A DNA stretch of 64,000 nucleotides from Streptomyces sp. NBC_01267 (GCF_036241575.1 NZ_CP108455.1:1322501-1386500); one strand, 5' to 3'; counted from the stretch's first letter, positions 52,473-61,491 are shown. Translations and numbers: made by a program. Notes: generated by a model from the sequence alone, not told the origin.

Positions 52473-52511
52473 GTATGACTTTTAGGTCACAACCTCTTGA
52501 ATAAGTCGTAC
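52473..52511. promoter_or_regulatory. Gluconate operon control region
   Basis: GTATGACTT (52473-52481) and AAGTCGTAC (52503-52511) are inverted with one mismatch. TGAC-N6-GTCA (52476-52489) is a second perfect dyad inside it. TTGAAT (52498-52503) may be a -35 for gntK, preceded by TCACAACCTC as in the glycerol promoter. Confidence 0.55.
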
Positions 52512-52566
52512 CTAATGGGTTTCAGTATCGCGACGGACCCATGTCGAAGAAGACGAGGCACCACCG

Positions 52567-53076
52567 ATGAGCACCCCGAAAGTCGTCGTCCTGATGGGCG
52601 TGGCAGGGACCGGCAAGACCACGATCGGTCCGCTGCTCTCCGCCGCACTGGGCGTTCCGTACGCCGAGGGCGACGACTTCCACCCGCCGGCGAACATCGC
52701 CAAGATGGCCGCCGGCACACCCCTCCAGGACGCGGACCGGTGGCCCTGGCTCGATGCGATAGGCCAGTGGGCACACGGCCGGGCGGGGCTCGGCGGGGTG
52801 GTCAGCAGCTCGGCGCTCAAGCGTTCCTACCGGGACCGCCTGCGCGCCGAGGCGCCGGGCATCGTCTTCCTGCATCTGACCGGCGACCGCGCCCTGATCG
52901 AGGAGCGGATGGCGGAGCGCAAGGGCCACTTCATGCCCACCGCGCTCCTGGACTCGCAGTTCGCCGCGCTCCAGCCGCTGGAGCCGGACGAGACCGGCGT
53001 CGCCGTCGACATCTCAGGCACGCCTGAGGACATCACCGAGCGGGCCGTGGCAGCGCTGCGCCGCCTCGGTCAGTAG
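52567..53076 (+). CDS. gntK: Gluconokinase
   Basis: Phosphorylates D-gluconate to 6-phosphogluconate, which enters the pentose phosphate pathway. 169 aa, the usual size of the thermoresistant (GntK/IdnK) family. P-loop MGVAGTGKTT (about 9-18), substrate loop EGDDFHPPANIAKMAAGTPLQDADRWPWL (quoted by its ends EGDDFHP and RWPWL), SSALKRSYRDRLR, and the family motif RKGHFMPTALLDSQFAALQPL. First gene of gntK-gntP-idnO-idnD; 37 bp to gntP. Confidence 0.96.
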   Translation: MSTPKVVVLMGVAGTGKTTIGPLLSAALGVPYAEGDDFHPPANIAKMAAGTPLQDADRWPWLDAIGQWAHGRAGLGGVVSSSALKRSYRDRLRAEAPGIVFLHLTGDRALIEERMAERKGHFMPTALLDSQFAALQPLEPDETGVAVDISGTPEDITERAVAALRRLGQ

Positions 53077-53113
53077 CACCCTCTACCCACCGTACGAACT
53101 CGAAGGAATCCAC

Positions 53114-54508
53114 GTGTCCAGTCTCAGCGTCGAGATGCTGGCAGCGGACGTAGCGCCGATATCCTCGGCCGGTCACGCCCAGTTGGGGATAGCCGTCCTC
53201 GCGGGCATCGCCGTCATCGTTCTGCTCATCACGAAGTTCAAGCTCCACGCGTTCCTGTCGCTGACCATCGGCTCGCTCGTGCTGGGAGCGGTCGCGGGCG
53301 CCCCGCTCGACAAGGTCATCCTCAGCTTCACCGGGGGGCTCGGCTCCACGACCGCGAGCGTCGGTGTGCTGATCGCGCTCGGTGCCATCCTCGGCAAGCT
53401 CCTCGCGGACTCCGGCGGCGCCGACCAGATCGTCGACACCATCCTCGCGAAGGCGAGCAGGCGCAGCATGCCCTGGGCGATGGTGCTCATCGCGGCCATA
53501 GTCGGTCTGCCGCTCTTCTTCGAGATCGGCATCGTGCTGCTGATCCCGGTGGTGCTGCTGGTCGCCAAGCGTGGCAACTTCTCCCTGATGCGCATCGGCA
53601 TCCCGGCGCTGGCCGGTCTGTCCGTGATGCACGGCCTCATTCCGCCGCACCCCGGCCCGCTGGTGGCCGTGGACGCCGTGCACGCCAACCTGGGTCTCAC
53701 GCTCGCACTCGGGGTGGTCGTCGCCATCCCGACCGTGATCATCGCGGGTCCGGTGTTCTCCCGCTACGCGGCCCGCTGGGTCGACATCCAGGTGCCGGAC
53801 GGCATGGTTCCCGAGCGCCCCTCGGCCGACGTCAAGAAGCTGCCGAGCTTCGGCGCCACGGTGTGCACCGTGCTGCTGCCCGTCGTCCTGATGCTCGCCA
53901 AGGCGCTCGTCGACATCGTGATCGACGACCCCGCGAACACCGTCCAGCGCGTCTTCGACGTCGCCGGTTCGCCGCTGATCGCCCTGCTGGCCGCGGTGCT
54001 CGTGGCCATGTTCACGCTGGGCCGCGCGGCCGGATTCACCCGGGACCGGCTCTCGACGACCGTCGAGAAGTCGCTCGCCCCGATCGCCGGTGTGGTGCTG
54101 ATCGTGGGCGCGGGCGGTGGGTTCAAGCAGACCCTGATCGACTCCGGTGTGGGGCAGATGGTCCTGGACATCTCCAAGGACTGGTCGATCCCGGCGCTGC
54201 TGCTGGCCTGGCTGATCGCCGTGGTGATCCGCCTGGCGACCGGCTCCGCGACGGTCGCGACCGTCTCCGCCGCGGGGCTGATCGCCCCGCTCGCCGCCGA
54301 CATGTCCAGCGCGCACGTGTCGCTGCTGGTGCTCGCGATCGGTGCGGGTTCGCTCTTCTTCAGCCATGTCAACGATGCGGGCTTCTGGCTGGTGAAGGAG
54401 TACTTCGGCATGGACGTCGGCCAGACGGTCAAGACCTGGTCGGTGATGGAGACCCTCATCTCGGTGGTCTCGCTGATCTTCGTCCTGCTGCTTTCGATCG
54501 TCATCTAG
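53114..54508 (+). CDS. gntP: Gluconate permease, GntP family
   Basis: 464-aa H+-coupled gluconate (and idonate) symporter with about 12-14 helices. Family landmarks: GAILGKLLADSGGADQIVDT, GLPLFFEIGIVLLIPVV, and MHGLIPPHPGPLVAVDAVHANLG; the C-terminal part has VINDAGFW-like SHVNDAGFWLVKEYFG. Start is GTG 53114 with AAGGAAT upstream. Second gene of the operon. Confidence 0.95.
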   Translation: MSSLSVEMLAADVAPISSAGHAQLGIAVLAGIAVIVLLITKFKLHAFLSLTIGSLVLGAVAGAPLDKVILSFTGGLGSTTASVGVLIALGAILGKLLADSGGADQIVDTILAKASRRSMPWAMVLIAAIVGLPLFFEIGIVLLIPVVLLVAKRGNFSLMRIGIPALAGLSVMHGLIPPHPGPLVAVDAVHANLGLTLALGVVVAIPTVIIAGPVFSRYAARWVDIQVPDGMVPERPSADVKKLPSFGATVCTVLLPVVLMLAKALVDIVIDDPANTVQRVFDVAGSPLIALLAAVLVAMFTLGRAAGFTRDRLSTTVEKSLAPIAGVVLIVGAGGGFKQTLIDSGVGQMVLDISKDWSIPALLLAWLIAVVIRLATGSATVATVSAAGLIAPLAADMSSAHVSLLVLAIGAGSLFFSHVNDAGFWLVKEYFGMDVGQTVKTWSVMETLISVVSLIFVLLLSIVI

Positions 54509-54560
54509 CGCGGAGCGCGACACCCCGTACGCCTGCCGCACTCCGGAGGAAAGACACGTC

Positions 54561-55328
54561 ATGGCACATCCACTGTTCGAGATCAGCGGCCGTACCGCCC
54601 TGGTCACCGGGTCGAGCCGGGGCATCGGCCACGCACTCGCCCGTGGGCTGCTCGAAGCGGGCTGCACCGTGGTGATCAACGGCCGGGACGAGGACCGGCT
54701 GAAGGCCGCGGCAGAGGAGCTCTCGGACACCGGGGGCACGGTGCTCACCGCCGCCTTCGACGTCACCGACGGCCCCTCGGTCGCGGCCGGGATCGCCGGG
54801 ATCGAGGAGCAGGCCGGACCGCTCGACATCCTGGTCAACAACGCGGGCATGCAACTGCGCGCACCCCTGCTGGAGTTCACCGACTCCGACTGGCACCGCA
54901 TCGTGGACACCAACCTCACCAGCGCCTTCCTGGTGGGCCGCGAGGCGGCCCGGCGGATGACGGAGCGCGGCTACGGAAAGATCATCAACGTCTGCTCGCT
55001 GCAGAGCGAGGTGGTCCGCCCCGGTATCGCGCCGTACGCCGCCACCAAGGGCGCGCTGAAGATGCTCACCAAGGGCATGTGCGCCGACTGGGGCCCGTAC
55101 GGCATCCAGGTCAACGGTCTCGGCCCCGGCTACATCGAGACCGAGCTGACCCGGCCGCTGGTCGACGACGAGGAGTTCAGCTCCTGGGTGCGCGGCCGGA
55201 CCCCGGCGGGGCGCTGGGGACGGACCGAGGACCTGGTGGGCGGGGTGCTCTACCTGGCCTCCCCGGCCGCGGACTTCGTCAGCGGCCAGATCCTGTACGT
55301 CGACGGCGGAATGACGAGTGTGCTGTGA
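54561..55328 (+). CDS. idnO: Gluconate 5-dehydrogenase (5-ketogluconate reductase), SDR
   Basis: 255-aa short-chain dehydrogenase that interconverts 5-keto-D-gluconate and D-gluconate. Motifs: cofactor loop TGSSRGIGHALA (about 16-27), NNAGMQLRAPL, catalytic Ser in NVCSLQSEVVRPG, Tyr/Lys in YAATKGALKMLTKGM. FEISGRTALVTGSSRGIGHAL and the MQLRAPLLEF strand are typical of IdnO. Its stop overlaps the idnD start (TGATG at 55326-55330). The pair lets L-idonate be turned into gluconate. Confidence 0.9.
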   Translation: MAHPLFEISGRTALVTGSSRGIGHALARGLLEAGCTVVINGRDEDRLKAAAEELSDTGGTVLTAAFDVTDGPSVAAGIAGIEEQAGPLDILVNNAGMQLRAPLLEFTDSDWHRIVDTNLTSAFLVGREAARRMTERGYGKIINVCSLQSEVVRPGIAPYAATKGALKMLTKGMCADWGPYGIQVNGLGPGYIETELTRPLVDDEEFSSWVRGRTPAGRWGRTEDLVGGVLYLASPAADFVSGQILYVDGGMTSVL

Positions 55329-56362
55329 TGCGCGGATGTGTGATCCACGGGGCCGGTGACCTCCGGGTCGACGAGCTGCCCGAGCCGGTGGCCGGACCCG
55401 GCCAGGCGGTCGTCGCGGTGCGGTACGGCGGGGTGTGCGGCTCCGATCTGCACTACTGGCGCCACGGCGGCGTCGGTGACTTCCTGCTCCGCGAGCCGAT
55501 GGTGCTCGGTCACGAGGTCGTCGGCACCGTGGTCGCGTACGGCGAGGGCGTCCCGGCGGTCGGGAGCCCCGCGGTCGGTACGGCCGTCGCCGTGCACCCG
55601 GCGACCCCGTGCGGGGCGTGCCCCGAGTGCCTGGACGGCCGGGCCCATGTCTGCCGGGACACCCGCTACCTGGGCAGCGCGGCCCGCATGCCGCATGTGC
55701 AGGGCGGGTTCGCGGCCCTGGTCGTGGTGCCCGCGGACCAGTTGCGGGCGCTGCCCGACGGTCTCGGACTGCGCAGGGCCGTACTGGCCGAGCCGCTGTC
55801 GGTGGCGCTGCACGCGGTGCGCCGGGCGGGGTCGGTCGAGGGCAAACACGTCCTGGTCACCGGCGCCGGGCCGATCGGCTGCCTGGTGGTCGCGGCGCTG
55901 AAGGCCGCCGGTGCGGCGGCCGTCACGGTCACCGATCTCCTGCCGCGCGCCCTGGAGTTCGCCGCCGCCGCGGGCGCGACGACCCTGGTGCGGGCCGACG
56001 ATCCGGCCGATCCCGGCTGGCCCGACGAGGTGGACACGGCGATCGAGGCGTCCGGGGTGGCGGCCGGTCTGGACACCTGTCTGCGGCGGGTGCGGCGGGG
56101 CGGCACCGTCGTACAGCTGGGGATGCTCCCGCCGGGGATGAGCCCGTTCGCCGGGAACCTGGTGGTGAGCCGGGAGATCGAGCTCCGCGGGGCGTTCCGC
56201 TTCGACACGGAGTTCGACGAGGCGATCGCGCTGCTGGCGCGGGAGGCGTCGTTCGACGCGCTGGTGAGTGCGGTCGTTCCGGTGGAGCAGGCGGCGGAGG
56301 CGTTCGCGCTCGCGGCGGACCGCAGCCGGTCGTGCAAGGTGCTGGTGGACTTCGGAGCCTGA
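55328..56362 (+). CDS. idnD: L-idonate 5-dehydrogenase, zinc type
   Basis: Oxidises L-idonate to 5-keto-D-gluconate. 344 aa, medium-chain zinc alcohol dehydrogenase. Catalytic zinc residues in GGVCGSDLHYWRHGGVGDF and LGHEVVGTV; structural cysteines CGACPECLDGRAHVC; NAD motif VTGAGPIGCLVVAALKAAG. ATG 55328 shares a base with the idnO stop. Last gene of the operon, followed by a strong hairpin. A related sorbitol-type substrate is possible, but the IdnO/GntK/GntP context favours idonate. Confidence 0.9.
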   Translation: MRGCVIHGAGDLRVDELPEPVAGPGQAVVAVRYGGVCGSDLHYWRHGGVGDFLLREPMVLGHEVVGTVVAYGEGVPAVGSPAVGTAVAVHPATPCGACPECLDGRAHVCRDTRYLGSAARMPHVQGGFAALVVVPADQLRALPDGLGLRRAVLAEPLSVALHAVRRAGSVEGKHVLVTGAGPIGCLVVAALKAAGAAAVTVTDLLPRALEFAAAAGATTLVRADDPADPGWPDEVDTAIEASGVAAGLDTCLRRVRRGGTVVQLGMLPPGMSPFAGNLVVSREIELRGAFRFDTEFDEAIALLAREASFDALVSAVVPVEQAAEAFALAADRSRSCKVLVDFGA

Positions 56363-56397
56363 GGAGGCCCCGAAGGGTTCGAGAACGGGGTTCGAGG

Positions 56398-56438
56398 ACG
56401 TACGCGCGACTGCCGGAAGCCGGCGGTCGCGCGTACGT
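56398..56438. terminator. Bidirectional terminator
   Basis: Perfect 13-bp arms ACGTACGCGCGAC (56398-56410) and complement (56426-56438) with an inner GCCGG/CCGGC pairing, between convergent idnD and permease genes. Confidence 0.88.
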
Positions 56439-56455
56439 CGTGCGTCAGCCGCCGG

Positions 56456-58000
56456 TCAGACGTGGGCGGCTTCCGCCTCCGCCACCTTGTCGAGCTGGAA
56501 CGCCTCGTTGCCGAGCCCGATGCGGGCGTGCACCTCCGGCTTCCGCGAGCGGAGCACCAGGCCGTAGACAAGACCTCCGGCCAGCGCCAGGCCGATGATG
56601 GCGGGGAGCAGCCAGCTCAGTACGGAACCGGGACCGGCACTGACCAGTACGTCGAAGTCCTTGACCGTCATGAACGCGATGGCCAGCAGGGCCAGGCAGG
56701 CCAGCCCGGCGGCCACCAGCCGCCAGATCTGCGCTCCGGCCGCGCCGCGCTGCACGAAGAAGGCGATGACGGCGACGGAGGCGGCGGCCATCAGCAGGAT
56801 GATGCCGAGCGCGCCGATGTTCCCCATCCAGGTGAAGAGATGCAGGACGGGAGCCGTCGGGTCACCGGTGGGCTTGCTGTCGGTCACCGCGAAGGCGATG
56901 ACGACGACCAGGGAGATCACGGTCTGCAGCAGGGAACCGATGCCGGGTGCGCCGCTGCTCTTGTTCGTACGGCCGAAGGTGGCGGGCAGCAGGCCCTCGC
57001 GGCCCATCGCGAACGCGTAGCGGGCGACCACGTTGTGGAAGCTGAGCATCGCGGCGAACATTCCGGTGACGAAGAGCACGTGCAGGACGTCGGTGAAGGA
57101 CTTGCCCAGTGTTCCCTCGCTGAGGCCGAAGAGGAGCCCGGGGCCGAGCTTCCCGGCCTGGGAGGCGATCGTCGACGGTCCCGCGGCGACGGTCAGCGCC
57201 CAGGAGCTGACGGCGAAGAAGAGCGCGACGAACCCGACGGCGAGGAACATCACCCGGCGCACGACGACCTGCGGGCGGCTGGTCTCCTCGGCGTACACCG
57301 GCGCCTGTTCGAAGCCGACGAACGCCGCGATGCAGAAGCAGAGCGCGGTGCCGAAGCCCGCACCGGTCAGGGTGTCAGGGTTGAAGGCGTGCAGCGAGAG
57401 GCCTTCCTTCGCCGGGTTCGCGACGGCGGCCACATCGAAGATCACCACGAGCGCGCACTCGATGAGCAGCAGGACGCCGAGCACCTTGGCATTGAGGTCG
57501 ATCTTCAGCCAGGACAGCACACCGACGATCAGGACGGCCGCCAACGCCGGTACCCACCAGACCAGTTCGATGTCCAGGTAGGTGGAGAAGAGGCCGGACA
57601 CCTCGAAGCCGAAGATGCCGTAGATGCCGACCTGCATGGCGCTGTAGGCGACCAGGGCGACGAAGGAGGCGCCGGCCCCCGCGGTGGCGCCGAGGCCGCG
57701 GGCGATGTACGCGTAGAACGCTCCGGCGTTGTGGACGTGCCTGCTCATCTCCGCGTACCCGACGCTGAAGAGCGCCAGCACGACGGCCAGGATGACGTAG
57801 ATCAGCGGCTGGCCGACGATCCCCATCAGCCCGAAGATCGTGGGCATGACACCTGCGACCACCATCAGGGGGGCGCTCGCCGCGAGTACGGAGAGCAGCA
57901 GCCCCGCCGTCCCCAGCCGGCCGGCCCGCAGTGCCTGGTCCTGGCCCTTGAACGTTCTGATCTCGTTGATCTCGCTCGTGCTCGAACTGCCCGACGGCAT
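56456..58000 (-). CDS. APC-family amino-acid/amine permease
   Basis: 514-aa membrane transporter with twelve or more helices. The helix-1 segment LSVLAASAPLMVVAGVMPTIFGLMG and helix-6 region CFCIAAFVGFEQAPVYAEETSRPQ (with the acidic EE pair) match the COG0531 branch. Substrate unknown. AAAGGACC precedes the ATG at 58000. Only 26 bp separate it from the repeat-protein gene upstream on the same strand, so the two are probably one unit. Confidence 0.88.
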   Translation of the reverse strand: MPSGSSSTSEINEIRTFKGQDQALRAGRLGTAGLLLSVLAASAPLMVVAGVMPTIFGLMGIVGQPLIYVILAVVLALFSVGYAEMSRHVHNAGAFYAYIARGLGATAGAGASFVALVAYSAMQVGIYGIFGFEVSGLFSTYLDIELVWWVPALAAVLIVGVLSWLKIDLNAKVLGVLLLIECALVVIFDVAAVANPAKEGLSLHAFNPDTLTGAGFGTALCFCIAAFVGFEQAPVYAEETSRPQVVVRRVMFLAVGFVALFFAVSSWALTVAAGPSTIASQAGKLGPGLLFGLSEGTLGKSFTDVLHVLFVTGMFAAMLSFHNVVARYAFAMGREGLLPATFGRTNKSSGAPGIGSLLQTVISLVVVIAFAVTDSKPTGDPTAPVLHLFTWMGNIGALGIILLMAAASVAVIAFFVQRGAAGAQIWRLVAAGLACLALLAIAFMTVKDFDVLVSAGPGSVLSWLLPAIIGLALAGGLVYGLVLRSRKPEVHARIGLGNEAFQLDKVAEAEAAHV

Positions 58001-58026
58001 GGCGGGTCGGTCCTTTCGGTGAGGAG

Positions 58027-58968
58027 TTACACGGTGCCGAGCGCGGCGCCGCGCGCGGCCTTGAATGCCCGGTACGGGTCCCGGTCCGGGTAGGACCAGG
58101 GAGCTGCGGTGACATGCTCACCGATGCGGTGGAAGAGCGCGGCGGCCTCGGCCGGACGGCCCTCGCAGAACTTCGCGTGAGCCAGGAAGTTGAGGTCGAT
58201 GCGGTTGCGCGGATGGTCCTCCCGCTCCCACTCCAGCCACCAGTCGAAGGCGGCCTTCATCACCTGGCGGGCGCGGCGGCCCGTCCAGTGCGTGGAGAGC
58301 GCGGGGTCGTCCGGCTCGCTCCCGGCGGTGGCGAGGACCCGGTAGCGCTCGGCGTGGGCGACCACCGGCAGTACCGCGAGCGGCGAGTCGGCGGGGGCCT
58401 GTTCGGCGGCCCAGGCCGCGAAGTCGTACACCTCGTGGAGCGGGTCCTGGCCCGCGTCCGGGTGGCGTTCCGCGAGCCGCGCCGCCATCAGATGGTGGGC
58501 GTGGTGGTGCTCGGGGTGGCGCGAACGGACCTCGTCGAAGAGCCGGCTGACCTCCTCCTCGGTGCCGCGGGAGCGGGCGAGGATCAGCAGGCCGAGCCAG
58601 GGAGTCGGGTCCGAGGGCGCCATCCGGGCAGCGGCGCGGCACGCCTCACGGGCCTGGTCCTCCGGATCCTTGCCGCGCAGCGCGCGCAGGACCGTGGCAC
58701 AGGCCAGCAGGGTCGCGGCGTCCGCGCTCTCCGGCTCGGCGAGCAGCCAGTCCCGCGCCCACGCGGCCGATCCGGAGCCCTCTGCGAGCACGACGAGCCG
58801 GTGACCGCGGCGGTCCCAGTCGTCGGCGGTGGCGGCCAGCAGCGAGCTGACTCTGACCCAGCGCCCCTGCGCCAACTGCGTCCGTACTTCGGAGAGTTCG
58901 ACGTCGTCGAGAGCCGGGTCGGCGAGCGGGCCGCCCCGTCTTCGGGAGCGGCCGAGGAGAGGGGGCAT
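58027..58968 (-). CDS. Helical (TPR-like) protein of unknown function
   Basis: 313 aa, Ala/Arg/Glu-rich, with repeated amphipathic helix pairs such as EACRAAARMAPSDPTPWLGLLILARSRG and EVRSRHPEHHHAHHLMAARLAERHP, which look like tetratricopeptide units (about 90-190). A His cluster HPEHHHAHH lies at about 157-165. The C-terminal third holds WWLEWEREDHPRNRIDLNFLAHAKFCEG. No signal peptide or membrane helix. Co-directional and close to the permease gene. No known function. Confidence 0.78.
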   Translation of the reverse strand: MPPLLGRSRRRGGPLADPALDDVELSEVRTQLAQGRWVRVSSLLAATADDWDRRGHRLVVLAEGSGSAAWARDWLLAEPESADAATLLACATVLRALRGKDPEDQAREACRAAARMAPSDPTPWLGLLILARSRGTEEEVSRLFDEVRSRHPEHHHAHHLMAARLAERHPDAGQDPLHEVYDFAAWAAEQAPADSPLAVLPVVAHAERYRVLATAGSEPDDPALSTHWTGRRARQVMKAAFDWWLEWEREDHPRNRIDLNFLAHAKFCEGRPAEAAALFHRIGEHVTAAPWSYPDRDPYRAFKAARGAALGTV

Positions 58969-59101
58969 CCGCGGGGTTCCTCAAGGGCGCCGGGGGCAAT
59001 GATCACGCACAGCAAAGCGGTAGTGACGGCTCCCCGTCAAGGCCGGACGGTCCGCACGGCGCCCTCAACTCCCCTTGCACCGCCTAGTTTTACCGGGTGC
59101 G

Positions 59102-59107
59102 TAGGCT
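59102..59107 (+). promoter_or_regulatory. -10-like box before a probable leaderless ASCH-protein mRNA
   Basis: TAGGCT, 6 nt before the ATG at 59114, no ribosome site. TTGCAC at 59075-59080 is a distant -35 candidate (21-bp spacing). Confidence 0.4.
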
Positions 59108-59113
59108 GGCCGG

Positions 59114-59536
59114 ATGACGAACCGTGAACCTCTGAAGCCGTATCTGCTCGCGTTTCCCGGCCCGCTGCGCGACCAGCTGGTGCAGGCCGTTCTCCGCGGC
59201 GAAAAGGTCTCGACCAGCGGGCTTCTCGCCGAGTTCGAAGCCGAGAAGGAGGAACTCCCGCCCGTCGGCGAGCGTTCGGCCCTGATCGATTCGGACGGGC
59301 GCGAGGTCGCGGTGATCGAGGTGACGGAGGTTCGGGTACTGCGGCTGGGGGATGTCGACCTTCAGCACGCGCTGGACGAGGGTGAGGGGTACACATCGGT
59401 CGCGGAATGGCGCGCGGGGCACGAGCGGTACTGGAACGGGGAGGAGATGCGGGAGGCGCTGGGCGACGAGGACTTCACGGTCGACGACGAGACGATGATC
59501 GTCGCCGAGAGGTTCCGGGTCGTCGAGCGGCTGTAG
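59114..59536 (+). CDS. ASCH-domain protein
   Basis: 140 aa, a small PUA-like RNA-binding-type fold found in proteins linked to RNA metabolism or, in some cases, amidohydrolase activity. Features: LLAFPGPLRDQLVQAVLRGEKVSTSGLL (substrate/RNA groove with Lys and Ser), SALIDSDGREVAVIEVTEVRVLRLGDVD, and SVAEWRAGHERYW with the conserved Trp/His. It has no operon partner. The function is unknown. Confidence 0.85.
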   Translation: MTNREPLKPYLLAFPGPLRDQLVQAVLRGEKVSTSGLLAEFEAEKEELPPVGERSALIDSDGREVAVIEVTEVRVLRLGDVDLQHALDEGEGYTSVAEWRAGHERYWNGEEMREALGDEDFTVDDETMIVAERFRVVERL

Positions 59537-59642
59537 GGCCTGTCCTCGAACTGCCGCCCGCCGCCCGCCCGGGAAGCGTCCGGTTCGAACCACCTGGTCC
59601 GGCGCCCGGCCCACCCGGCCCGCCCGGCCCGGACGAAGGACC

Positions 59643-61331
59643 CTAATCCACCGCTTGGGCCGCCGCCCGGCCCGCCGTACGCCCGGAGAAGATGCACCCG
59701 CCGAGGAACGTCCCCTCCAGCGACCGGTACCCGTGCACCCCGCCACCCCCGAAGCCCGCCGCCTCGCCCGCCGCGTACAGCCCCGGGACGGGGTTCCCCC
59801 TGGGCGAACCGGAGTCCGGCGCCGGGTCGCCGCCCTCGGCGAGGACCCGCGCGGAGAGATCGGTCTCCAGACCGCCCAGCGACTTGCGGGTCAGGATGTG
59901 CAGTTTCACCGCGATCAGCGGGCCCGCCGCCGGGTCCAGGATCCGGTGCGGGGCCGCCGTCCGGATGAGCTTGTCCCCGAGGTAGTTGCGGGCGCCGCGG
60001 ATCGACATCACCTGGAGGTCCTTGGTGAAGGGGTTGTCGATCTCCCGGTCGCGGGCGACGATCTCGCGGCGCAGTTCCGCCTCGTCGATCAGCGGCTCCT
60101 CGGTGAGCGCGTTCATTCCGCGCACCAGCGAGGCCAGATCCTTCTCGACGACGAAGTCCGCGCCGTTGTCCATGAACGCCTTCACCGGCGCCGGAACGTC
60201 GGCGCGCGCCCGCCCGATCACGCCCCGGACCGACTTTCCCGTCAGGTCCGGGTTCTGTTCCGAGCCCGACAGCGCGAACTCCTTGCCGATGATGCGCTGA
60301 TCGAGGACGAACCAGGTGTAGTCGTACCCGGACTTCATGATGTGGTCGAGGGTGCCGAGGGTGTCGAAGCCGGGGAAGAGCGGCACGGGCAGCCGTTTGC
60401 CGCGCGCGTCGAACCAGAGCGACGAAGGGCCCGGCAGGATGCGGATGGCGTGCTTCGCCCAGATCGGGTTCCAGTTCTGGATGCCTTCGGTGTAGTGCCA
60501 CATCCGGTCACTGTTGATCTGATGCGCGCCCGCCGCTTCCGCGACGCCCAGCATCAGCCCGTCCACGTGCGCGGGGACGCCGGAGAGCAGATGGGCGGGC
60601 GGGGTTCCCAGGCGCTCCGGCCACTGGGCCCGGACGAGATCGTGGTTGCCGCCGATGCCGCCGGAGGTGACGATCACCGCCTGCGCCTTGAGGGAGAACT
60701 CCCCGGCGACCTCACGGCTGCTGGCGGTGCCCCGCTCGGCGCCGCTCGGCGCCAGTACCTCGCCCGTCACGGTGTCCACGGCGCCACCGCTGCGGGAGAG
60801 CCCCGTGACCCGGTGGCGGAACCGCAGCTGCACCAGCCCGCGCGCGACACCCGCCCGCACCCGCCGCTCGAAGGGCGCGACGACGCCCGGACCGGTGCCC
60901 CAGGTGATGTGGAAGCGGGGTACGGAGTTGCCGTGCCCGGTGGCGTCGTACCCGCCGCGCTCCGCCCAGCCGACGACCGGGAAGAACCGCATCCCCTGCG
61001 CGTGCAGCCAGGCCCGCTTCTCGCCCGACGCGAAGTCGACGTACGCCTCGGCCCACCGGCGCGGCCAGTGGTCCTCCGGGCGGTCGAAACCGGCCGTACC
61101 CAGCCAGTCCTGCATCGCCAGCGCGTGGCTGTCCTTGATCCGGAAGCGCCGCTGTTCCGGCGAGTCGACGAAGAAGAGTCCGCCGAAGGACCAGTGCGCC
61201 TGACCGCCGATCGACTGCTCGGGCTCCTGGTCGACGAGGATCACCTTCTTCCCCGCGTCGACCAGCTCGGCGGTGGCCACCAGGCCCGCGAGCCCGGCCC
61301 CGATCACGATCACGTCAGCGTCGTCCGCCAT
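59643..61331 (-). CDS. FAD-binding dehydrogenase (fumarate-reductase flavoprotein fold)
   Basis: 562 aa. N-terminal FAD motif VIVIGAGLAGLVATAELVDAG (about 7-27, quoted in part), second FAD contact SIGGQAHWSFGG, and C-terminal GLYAAGEAAGFGGGGVHGYRSLEGTFLGGCIFSGR closing the flavin site. Belongs to the COG3573 group of predicted oxidoreductases related to ketosteroid dehydrogenases. The substrate is unknown; no steroid genes are nearby. ATG at 61331 follows GGACGGAG. Divergent from the DMT transporter across 160 bp with a 16-bp palindrome. Confidence 0.88.
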   Translation of the reverse strand: MADDADVIVIGAGLAGLVATAELVDAGKKVILVDQEPEQSIGGQAHWSFGGLFFVDSPEQRRFRIKDSHALAMQDWLGTAGFDRPEDHWPRRWAEAYVDFASGEKRAWLHAQGMRFFPVVGWAERGGYDATGHGNSVPRFHITWGTGPGVVAPFERRVRAGVARGLVQLRFRHRVTGLSRSGGAVDTVTGEVLAPSGAERGTASSREVAGEFSLKAQAVIVTSGGIGGNHDLVRAQWPERLGTPPAHLLSGVPAHVDGLMLGVAEAAGAHQINSDRMWHYTEGIQNWNPIWAKHAIRILPGPSSLWFDARGKRLPVPLFPGFDTLGTLDHIMKSGYDYTWFVLDQRIIGKEFALSGSEQNPDLTGKSVRGVIGRARADVPAPVKAFMDNGADFVVEKDLASLVRGMNALTEEPLIDEAELRREIVARDREIDNPFTKDLQVMSIRGARNYLGDKLIRTAAPHRILDPAAGPLIAVKLHILTRKSLGGLETDLSARVLAEGGDPAPDSGSPRGNPVPGLYAAGEAAGFGGGGVHGYRSLEGTFLGGCIFSGRTAGRAAAQAVD

Positions 61332-61420
61332 GGGCTCCGTCCCCTGCCAGGTTACTTGTCGGTCACATCTTCAGTTCGTACCGATGCCGCGTCAACCGTC
61401 CCGTTCGGTTCACTCGACGG

Positions 61421-61436
61421 GTGCGGGTACCCGCAC
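61421..61436. promoter_or_regulatory. 16-bp perfect palindrome between divergent genes
   Basis: GTGCGGGTACCCGCAC, 56 bp before the DMT transporter start and 90 bp before the flavoprotein start. A possible -10 (TATCGT, 61443-61448) follows. Operator candidate of unknown regulator. Confidence 0.45.
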
Positions 61437-61491
61437 AGGCGTTATCGTCGCGTGGAACCCGCCCCTTCTGGCCGGTCTTGAGGTAGATCAC

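Noticed and set aside
59537..59642. Small gene in the Pro/Gly-rich stretch after the ASCH gene
   Set aside because: The sequence is CCCGGCC-type low complexity, with no start plus ribosome site and no coherent short protein.
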